A stretch of DNA of 64,000 nucleotides, from assembly GCA_964023275.1 (NCBI GenBank), contig OZ029929.1:6862437-6926436 (forward strand), given 5' to 3'. This DNA comes from Norana najaformis (taxonomy: Eukaryota > Annelida > Clitellata > Crassiclitellata > Hormogastridae). Below are positions 10,416 to 21,300 of this stretch, in pieces. The notes under the pieces are model-generated. The model searched no databases and was not told the origin of the DNA. It worked only from the letters and a program-made list of their open reading frames with translations. Positions within the stretch are counted from its first letter, which is position 1, and the number at the start of each line of letters is the position of its first letter. Both the position numbers and the translations under genes were made by a program.

Positions 10416-12096
10416 GTAAGTTCTTTTAGAATCTAATCTAATCTAACCCGACCTATTAACCTGACCTTACTCCTAACCTGACCTTACTTTATCTTTAATA
10501 ATTCGATCTAATATATAGTAGTAGAGATGTACAGTAATAAGTTTTTCTGTCTTGAGACTAGGTTTAGCAACAAGCCAGTATCAGAAGAATGCATTCTCTA
10601 GGAGGCATGTATGTATGTATGTAAGTTTGTAAGTATGCATGTACGTAAGTATGCATGAATGTATGTATGTAAGTATGCATGTACGTAAGTATGTAAGTAT
10701 GCATGTACGTAAGTATGTAAGTATGGATGAATGTATGTATGTAAGTATGCATGTATGTATGTAAGTATGTAAGTATGCATATACGTAAGTATGTAAGTAT
10801 GCATGAATGTATGTATGTGAGTATGTAAGTATGCATGTATGTAAGTATATAAGTATGCATGCATGTATGTATGTAAGTATGTATGTATGTATGAATGTCT
10901 GTAACGTGCGCATGTAAGTATGTATCGAGACTATAGCGCCATTTAGGTCCCTGGCAAAAGCGCTGCCTAAGAAGTGTTGGAGTCCACAACTGATTGTGCG
11001 CATTTTCCACTGTCCACAGATTCTTCGACTGGTAAGCGGATGCGATGGATTCCGAACACCGACTTCAGTAACCCAGACAACTGGAATCCCAGAGGAGCGC
11101 CATGCCGAAACGATCACGTGACCTTTCCAGCCAAAGCGCCATCTGTATATGTTCAGACGAACCAGACCCTGATGGAACTTGTAAGAGTGCTATATATATA
11201 AATATTTAATTATATAACATTTTTACTTTCAGTTTAAGTTATAATTAAATTGCAGATTGTTAACAATTATGATTTGGTCAAGCATTTTAACTGACCTTCG
11301 CACTTTTCACCATCGTCGTTGTGGTCTTGATGACCATTATCATCATCTTACTCTTGGTTTGTTCGCCATCTTCTTAGTCTGTACTGTTGTCGCCGTTATC
11401 GTCGTCGTTGTCGCTGTTGTCGTCGTCTTCATTGTGATTACTGAATCACTGTATGTCAGGTCTTACCGAGCGATGGAGAGATGGTTCTTGCGGAGGGTTC
11501 GACCTTGACCGTTTCAGAAACCCCGGACTCTTCTTGTACCGGAAGGAGTGAGTATACTGCCTGAACAACTGCGAGCCTCAGGATCATACCTTGGGATCGC
11601 CTGTCAGATTCGGGGTCATATAATGACCATGATGATGACAACAAAGACGATGATGATGATGACGACGACGACGATGATGATGATGATGACCACAATGATG
11701 AAGAAGATGACGATAATTGTAATTGTAATCTGACATTTATAAAGCGCCACTTCAAGAATAGACTCATCAGAGGCGCTCCCGACCCTAACCAGTGAGACCA
11801 CTGTCAAATAATACAGTCTTCAGGCGCTTGCGAAACTGCGGAAGGGACAAACCTAGGAACTCAAGACGCAGCTCTCGGGAAAGGCGATTCCAGCTATTAG
11901 GTCCAACGTAGGCAAAGCTTCTAGACTGAGCTGTAGCAGTGCGCATACGAGGGACAGTCAGGAGTTCAAGGGGGCCGACCGGAGAGTGCTACGGCCTGGA
12001 ACCAAGGAGACCGAAATGCAGATAATGAAGATGTCGATTATAAAGATGTAACGACAGCGATGATTAGGATGATAACGGCGTCGGACGATGCTGCTG

Positions 12097-12128
<32 letters not shown>

Positions 12129-15100
12129 ATAATGATGATGCTTATGATTATGATGGCGATAATGATAATGATGATGATTGCAATGATGATTATAGTCGAT
12201 GTCGATGAAAACTGACGATCGAATGATGATATTAGGCTAAATTCAAAAGAGAACGATGGATACATACTGATGATTGATTTGCAGCTGTTCGATTCATCGC
12301 TGATGCCCCGAAATCCTGGTTTGATTCGATCAACTGGTGCGTGACCAGCGACTCGAGTGACGAGTGCCTGGCCAACCAAACGGATCTGCTCGACACGGAA
12401 CGAATTCCCTGCCAGTCAGATGACGTGATCTTTCCCGCCGGAAATGGATTCTTCGTAAACCTCGAGAGCGGCGCTAAGATTCGAATAGGAAGCCTTAGAC
12501 TTGGAAGTGAGGTTAGACCGAAAGCATGGGTGAGACATGCTGTTAAGCTATGGTTAAGCAATGGCTGACCACTTGGGCAAGATCAGTTCGTCTCTTTAGA
12601 GTGTCAAAATGATAGACTGATCAATTCATTCATTCAATAAATCGTTCGTTCTTTTATTCTTTTATTCGTTCGTTCATTCGCTCATTCATTCGTTTATTAC
12701 TTTGTTCATTGTTTCTTTTATTCCTTGATTCCTACCTTCCTTCCTTTCTCAGTTCAGTGTAAGCTCTCTGCAACCAAGTCTACTTACTTAATGCAGCTTG
12801 CACAACTTCTCTGTTCTCATTCGTTCCTCATTCTTGAATGGTCCCGCCTTTCTGCTTAAACTGACCAATGATATCTTACCAATTCATTTGTGCTGAAGCT
12901 AATGTAGCATTTTCTTTTTCCGTTTTTCTTTTTCCGTTTCTGAGGATTGGTTAACTGACTGACTGACTGACTCTTACACTTCACATGTGATCGAAAGGTC
13001 TAATTTTATTCTTCAGCAAATGAACACTGAAACTTTCCGTTCATACCTCGATAGTGAAAACGGTAGGAAGCAGTTCATTGGTGAGAACAGTTCGATCGCC
13101 ACACCCACGACGGTCACGATTGGTGGAATCGTTTGCACAGACGTGACTGGCTGCAACTGCGGCAATGTAAGTGTGCCAAATACATAAATACGATGCAATA
13201 GGCTTACCTCATTAAAAGCTCCGCCCCTGCGTCAAAACTGTAGCCTATTACTTTAAGAGTTTGCATGTTTGTTGAACGAATCAACTAAGGCTGTCTTTTT
13301 ATAGAATTTCACTTCAGAATCATAGGCTAACGAAATTTTCTCAGAAAGACTGATGTAGCCTGATAGATGTAAAATATTGTCTAGTTTTTATTTTTTTTTA
13401 AATTCAAGTTTTAAACTCTTTATTTTCCGGAACGTTTTTTGTTTTTTCCAGTCTGTTGCTTAAATTTGTGTTTGAATAAATTTGAATAACAACGAGGATG
13501 AAGTTTTTCAAGGATTTTAGCCTATATATCTCTTGGATTAGAAGATTGTGGGTGGAGCTCAGCCGAATGTTGTTTCTTGATTTACATGTTTGTGGGCGTG
13601 GCTGAGTGACTGATTGGTTTGTACCAGTGTTGTAGGCGTTGCCTACATATATGGGCGTGGCTGAAGCGATTGCTTTCTTATTTTTCAAGGGTAGAGCGTG
13701 GCTCATCTGTTGGCTAAACCCCGCCCATTTGTTATCAGTTGCAGAGTCGCATCTGCGCCTTTCAGTCCAGCCGCTGTGCGCATGTGTCTTGTAAAAGCGC
13801 AATTCTTCCCGATGGTCACTGTTGTCACCTCTGTGGTCAGTATTCCGGCTTGACCAAAATGGCCGTCATACAGTAAATAAACGAAGAACAATTTCAAATG
13901 CAATGTAACGAACATTCTATTCTCTTCGCAAATAAATAAGTCGTGGAATTAATCCTCGATAACTAATCTGGAGGATTATAAGTAATGATATACATAAGTA
14001 AGTAAATTTTAAAGCAGACCTAAGTTCGCAGTCGATTGACTTGGAGAATTAGTGTGACTTCGAGTGCACAAGTATCTCGATGGAAAGATAATTTGGACTC
14101 GTATACAGGCACTAGTGTGCTTATAAATAAATAAACTATCTATAAAAATAAATAAATGATCGAATCAAGGTAATAAGCAGATCAATCAATCTCTTAATCG
14201 CGCAATCAATAAACCCTACCCAACTAATTAATCAACCCAAAAATCAACTATTCAATCAATAAGTCGTTCAAAAAATGAATCAACGAGTCAATCAACAAGC
14301 CAGTTAGTTAATTAGTTATGTAGATACTTAATATAGCGCCTTTGTATTGCTTGACTATGCTAGCAAAGTGCTGTATACCTTGTAAGGTAGGCCATATAGT
14401 CTAATAGGCTCTTATAATTAGCCAACTGATTTCTGCGCGGTTATTTTTTGTTAGGTGCACTACTTTCACTGGACTACGGAGCGGGATTCAAACTGAACAA
14501 CTTGAAGAACTTAATCGATGATACTTTTCGAAGACTCGTGAGTTGCCCAATCTGAAATAAAACCAAAACACGGCTTTCTAATGTATTTATTTATTCATTC
14601 ATTCATTCATTCATTCATTCACAATTAGAACCATCAAGAATAGAGTGCATGCTGAAACTCCGCCACTGCCGTGTGCGAGCGGTGCCAGTCCGAAGCCTGG
14701 ATAGGAGAGGAGGGCGACGCTAATCATCCTCTTTATGACACAGCATCGTTAAACAGAAACTATACACACGTGCTGCATCAAATATTAGTAGTAGAGTAAG
14801 AACTAATATAATCTCGGTCCACTGTAGATTTACCTTGCTATATTTTATTACTGTTATTGGTGGGTATATACTTATTAACATAGGCCTACGTTATTGGATA
14901 TGTGCAGTTTTTACACGTCTTTCTATAGCCACCATACAGCCTCAATCCTTCTAATTTTGCAGGGAATATATCGAGTGAGATCTTTTACCACTTTCCTGTC
15001 CATCTGAGTGGACGCCAAGCCATACCAGCAGGTCCAGTTAGAATAAGACAGTATTTGCAAATATTTATTAGTGTTAACGTTCGCGGCAGCTTCAACATAA

Positions 15101-18100
15101 GCATTAGTATCAGTATAAGTAACACCATTCGTATTTATTTGTTTTTTTTTTATTGAATCATCAACAACAGTTATTTACAAGAAATTGGAAATTCTACAAG
15201 AGAAATTCACATGTTACTGTTGAGATGTCAATGGGACAAACCTTAGGGGTCGCTAGTAGTAGCCTAAAAGCATCGAAAAGCTACATCCCATGCTTTATAG
15301 AGAATCTTAGGGAAGGTGCTGATTTCCTACTTCTAAGCCCTTGAGCGGGGAGTTAACGAACCCCAAGACCCTGGACACGAGGTCAGCGCATCTCAAGATT
15401 TGCCGTTCACTCCCGTCTTATAACGCCGGTACCATATTTACATCAACATATGTGTATGTGCGATATTCATCGGCTGCTATTATAATTCGTTGATGCAAAT
15501 GATTCGACTTGATGTCTAGTGAAACCAGAAAACGTGGCTAAACTCATCGTTGATGATTCATCCACTACGAAATTTACAGTTCAGAAAGTACCTTCGAAAA
15601 AGCAGGCCTCGTGTGGGGCACATTAGTAGGGTTAATTTAGCAGGGTATACATCGCTTCAGGCATTTTTTACCGATCACACCGCTACATACATCAGGGGCT
15701 TGTGCACGTTTTATATAATCCACTACTCGGCTATGTCATTGCAGTGCTCTATTTTAATGTACATGTGAATTTATATAGAGCCTGTTTCAGAAGGAACTAC
15801 TCAGCAGCGTTGTTGGCATGATAGCCCCGAGGAAAAATGTGAGATTTTAAGATATGCTACGTTCTCTTTTATTCTAAGCAAAGCTCCAGAGGGTTGATAC
15901 CTTTCTTGCCAAGGTCGTTGCTTGATCCTGTCCATGAACAAATGCATTAGACCACGAACTAGACCGTAGTCGTCTGTCTGTCTACCTGCGTGACCTTTGG
16001 ATCTGAACTTGGAACCGAACCTGACCATACCTGCCTCGTCCATTTTGTTTTTGATTGATCGCACTTGTTAGTAAGCTGATTCCCGACAGTTTAGTTTATT
16101 GGCGTTGAATAAAATCCGGAAATGACGATGACTGTTAGACTGCCTGCGTCGTCTTCACACGATTCTTGTCGCTGATGTTGAGCGGCTTAGTAGATCTAAG
16201 TGCGACATGAAACCTGATCGATAAGGCTGATCGAAGTGGCGTAATTGACTGGTGATGCGATCGATTACCGTGTGACATGCTTGGTCGGCGACTGGCCTCG
16301 TGACGATTGGCAAAGTGTAACAGAGACAGTGGGGGCTCGTGCCTCCCCTTAGGAAGGGTACTGAACTAGTGAGAGAGACGCTTCCTCCTTTCTTCCGTCT
16401 AATCGCACTCTGAACTGTTGAGTCGTGGAATAATTTTTCTTCAGTTGAAAGCACCCTGCATAATTATAGGCCAAATAATTGACAATAAATTCCAAAGGGA
16501 ATCGTTGATTGATGAGGCTGTTTCGAAAGACTGTCGTTGATTGATGATGCATTGACTGATGATGCAATCGGCTTTAGGATGTTTTGCTTTAACTTCTCAA
16601 CTGGTCAACATTCTTCCGCTATTCAGATTCAGATATTGTGACTCTGCTCAGTAAGCGCCTGAATTGAATGGTTATTCACACAATCAAGCAATCGATCAAC
16701 CAGTCAATCAATGAAGCAAGCAAAACAATCATTCGATCGATCCATCCATCCACCAGTCAGTCAATCACTCAAGCAGTCAGTAAGTGTAGTTTGTGTATAT
16801 GGACTTGTAGAACGTTGGTCAGGATGTAGTGAAGACGATTATCTCCAAGTTGGACAACGATCGAATCCAAGTCGTCCTTGAGTCGACAGACGATGGAGGA
16901 GGAGCCGCCCAAGTGGGAAGAAGTGTCAAGGAGGAACTGGACAGAGGTTCGACCAGTCTATTAGTTACTTCAGTCAGTCAGGCAGTCAGTCAGTCATTTA
17001 GTCAGTCACAATCAAGTCAGTCAGTCAGAATCAAGTCAGTCACAATCAAGTCAGTCAGTCAGTCAGCTATTTAATTCGTTCACTTCTTCACTCACTCACT
17101 CATTCGTTTACTCACTTCCTGACTCACTCGCGCACACATTTATTGACTTTGTTTTTCATTCGAAGTTGTTTTGTCTCTTTCTATTCTTTAGATCCGAGAT
17201 ACGGAGCAATGAGGGTTAACCTTTCCCTATCCGAGAGCAGTTCGCCAGAAGCCCATAAAGGTATTTATGAGGCCATGTGTAGCCGGCCAATCTTCAAATA
17301 CGTCTATGCTTCGTTATGTAACGGTCTGCTTTTCTGTCTGTCTTTCTGCCTGCCTGTCTGTCTGTCTGTCTGTCTGTCTTTCTGCCTGCCTCACCTTTTG
17401 AAGGTTACTGAACCAGTAAGAGAGACCCTTCCTCCTTTCTTCCGGCAAATCGCACTTTGAACTGTACAGTCGTGGGATAATGTTTCTTTCAGTTGAAAGC
17501 ACCCTGTGTAATTATAGGCCAAATAATTGACAATAAATTCGAAAGGGAATCGTTGATTGATGAGACTATTTCGACATTCTGTGTCTGTCCGTCCGTCCGT
17601 CCGTCCGTCCGTCCGTCCGTCCGTCCGTCCGTCCGTCCGTCCGTCCGTCCGTCCGTCCGTCCGTCCGTCCGTCCGTCCGTCCGTCCGTCCGTCCGTCCGT
17701 CCGTCCGTCTGTATCATAACATGCATCAGTCCCCTTGATCGCCTTAGGTATATTATTAGACTGGAGTCTTATATTTTGCTAAATGGCTTGAATTTGACAG
17801 GTGAGAAGCCGATGGGATCAGGGGGCATCGCTGGCATCATCTTCGCCATCCTTCTCATCGCCATCTTCCTCCTGGCTGCTGCTTACTGCTATCGAAACAG
17901 GGACAAGTTCCAAAGGTAGGCCACAGAGTATACTCACATCCATAGCTAGGCCATTCGCATATACAGAACTACGTTTTTGTGTTCTATTACTATTCGCAAG
18001 ATGGCGCCGGAGTTATAGGTCGCCTTTTATAATTGTATTAAATGGACCACGGACCAAGTTTCTAAGGCTATTATTATATAGACAGGGTATGCATCCACAA

Positions 18101-18276
18101 TTTTCTTACTTTGTTGTTTCACAAATGTTGTATATGCATCAACATAGAGCTTGTTGAATATTTCTATGTGTGGCCTCATCTATAACCGTTCACATGTAGG
18201 ATTACGTAGTGTTAAGTCTGTGTGTCTGTCGGTGTGTCTTTCTGTGTGTTTGTCTGGGTATCTGCCGCTATGTCTA

Positions 18277-18317
<41 letters not shown>

Positions 18318-21300
18318 ATGTCTGTCTAACGGTCCATTGATCCCTCCATTTGTATCTTTTCTCAGTCATTGATTCCTTCTCTTCATTCTCTGTCCATTTA
18401 TCTCACGTTCTACTTTCTCCTATCTTTCGATCCATCCATCGATCTAATCTAATCTAAAGACTTCTTTAGCGCCGTTATCATAATAGCCAAGACATGAGTC
18501 GATGGTCGCTTCAAGTGAAAGTCGCAATCGAAATCATAGTCCGTTGAAGAAGCCCGATCGATCAACGAAGACAGTATTAGATAATATAATTTACTTTTCC
18601 TGCATACGGTGGAGCTATATCATTTCCAGGCCGAGACTTCCGGAAATCTCGCTGCCGTCGCTGCCTGACTTCCGGCGCTACTTCCGGCAAGACAGCGACC
18701 GAGGCAGCGAACCCGAGTTCGAACTTCGGCAACAATCGGTCAGCTTCGACAATCGGGTCTTTGAGGGAAATCTCTCAGGATTCGAAAATCCGACCTACGG
18801 AGACCTTTTCTCGGTACACATCTCGCGCGATTATGCAAATGAACTCATGAGATCATGCAGATTAATTCACCAAATTATTCAAATTTATTCACAAAATTAT
18901 GTACATTAAGTCAGTAAAATATGCAAATTAATTGTACAAGGTTGCAAGAATTTACCCTACGAGACTTAGGGTCAACTTCAACTTTATTCAGTTTTATTCA
19001 TCCTGTTGAGATCATTGCCTGCTTATTAAGTTCAGTCATTGCTTTCGCTCTGCATACTTACATGCATGTACACATACACACACATACAAATATACACCAT
19101 GTATACATGCATACGTACATCATGCATACACATACATAATAGGCCTACACACATACACATGCACACATACACACATACATGCACATATACATACATATAC
19201 ATACATACACATGCATTCACATACATTCTCACACATACATTCATACATACACACATACATATATATACATGCATACATACATACATACATTCCTACATAC
19301 ATACATACATACATACATACATACATAGTAGTAAGATAAGGGTTGGTTCTAGTTTGGAGGTGAGCCAGAACCAACCCTTGTCTTACTACTATACATGCAT
19401 GCATGCATACATCAACTGCTTGAGCATGGCTGTAATAACTCCTTTATTAAAAGACTGTTATGCATGAGACTGCTAGCTAGCATCGGCTCTAGAGTGCCAT
19501 CAAACACTGTTTCGATATGCGACCCAGATTCGGCCTTATTAGTATCGTCTGCTTTAAGGTGTCAGGCAGGTCAAATTAGACTGATGCAAAACAAAACATG
19601 GTCACTTAAGGTAGGGTAAGGTAAGCCTAAAAGCCACTCTCAGCTAAACAATACTTAAATTTTATAGCGCCACTACCCTATGTCTCTGAGCATCGACAGT
19701 CTTAGGCTCGAAGCCTCACATACGTTCTGAGTCACAGGGCACGGCGCCCAACCATCGTTTGTCGACTGAGTAATGTTGAGTAACACAAACGGGCGCTATA
19801 TCAATATTCGTTACTTTACATTTCGTTCTTGTGTCCGTATTTGCTCAGAATCTGCAATTCGATTCTCCGGCTCAGACCTTCGGACCAGAGAAAGAAGGAT
19901 TTAGCAACCCTACGTACGCCACCCCCCAACCCGTAAGTCTATCGTTTTTAGATTGCATCATCATCATCATCATTGTACCACCACCATCGTCAACATCATT
20001 ATCTTCATCATCATCATCATCATCATCACCGTCGTCATCACTGTGGTCGTCTTCGTCGTCATGATATACGATGGTTCGTTAATTCGTTTATTATTTGTAC
20101 CTGTGTATGCACGTCCATATTTATATAGCGCCTTTTAAGAGCCTCTCAAGCTCACCATCATCAGAACATTTATGCGATAATGGCGTTTAGTCCTCCGTCA
20201 GACTGGAGATGCCCAGTCGAAATCCAATAGGAGTGGCGTTTGGTTCTTACAGGACGAATCGAAAGACTCTGCTCCTCAGCCTGACTACATCCTCTACGAC
20301 GTTCCACCGAAAGAACCTCCCAGAAAACAGCAGAAGACGAAACCGGAAGCAGAACCGGGAAAGGGCGAAGAGAAGACGTTGGGGAGTGGCACGAAAGACA
20401 GTTCGGATGAGTCGAAGAAGGCTGACACGCTGGGCAGGATGTTGATGAGTCCGTTTCGACTGGTCACGTCGAGACTGCGAGGGACTCGACTGGAAGAAGA
20501 CGAGGCCCCAGAGCCAAAGGAGGAAAGACCGAAGGAAGATGCCCCCGGTTCAGGGCGGAAAGAGCCCGAGGTCGAGAAAAAGAGGATGAGGGTAAAGTTC
20601 GGCCGGCCAAAGGACCACGAGCGTCTGGAAGAGATTGGGGAAGATGAAGACAAGGAAGAGAACGAGAGGAAGGAGCAGAAGGTGGAAAAGAAACCCGCAG
20701 AGGAAGCAAGAGGAAGTTCCGCGGCAGGATTCGGAAATCCTCTGTACGGCGATGAGGGTCATGGCGCAGTCGTCGACAAGGACCTTGGCGAGGCTGGAAC
20801 AACCGGAAGTGGTGCCGCCGCTGATCGGACTCGAAGAAACCGAGCTGGATTCGAGAATCCACTTTTCGAAGATTCAAAGGTGAGCTAAATGCGCTACGTA
20901 GATGCTGATTTGCATAGCTTTATATCCATCTTATTGCACTTGTAATTCAACCATTTAATCGTAATCGTAATCTCGAGATTTCTACAGCGCCCAACGAAAG
21001 CTAAGTCGCGGGAACCAGCTTATTCACACGCGCTCAGTCAAAACAAATTCTATAGGCAAAAGGGTTCGGTTCCAGGTCAAGATCCAAGAGATAGGCAGGC
21101 AGGCAGTCATACGACTAAGGTGGGTGGTGTTCGGATTTGGATTTAAAGATATCGTGAGTCTCTCTTGAAACCCGGCGCCATATTAATGTAGAGTAATATT
21201 ACATTCTACATCCATTACTGAAGTTACTGAGTGACTGACTAGTGCGTCCGCGGTTCAACCCCTGCGTCTAATTTTTATGTAGCGCTATAGAAATTCTCTA

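Noticed and set aside
17391-17738. Open frames of SVRPSVRP and DGRTDGRT type
   Set aside because: They are the CCGT array read in both directions.
20294-20877. Minus-strand open frames opposite amnionless exon 13
   Set aside because: Shadows of the Lys/Glu-rich coding strand, Ser/Phe/Pro-rich, with no family.
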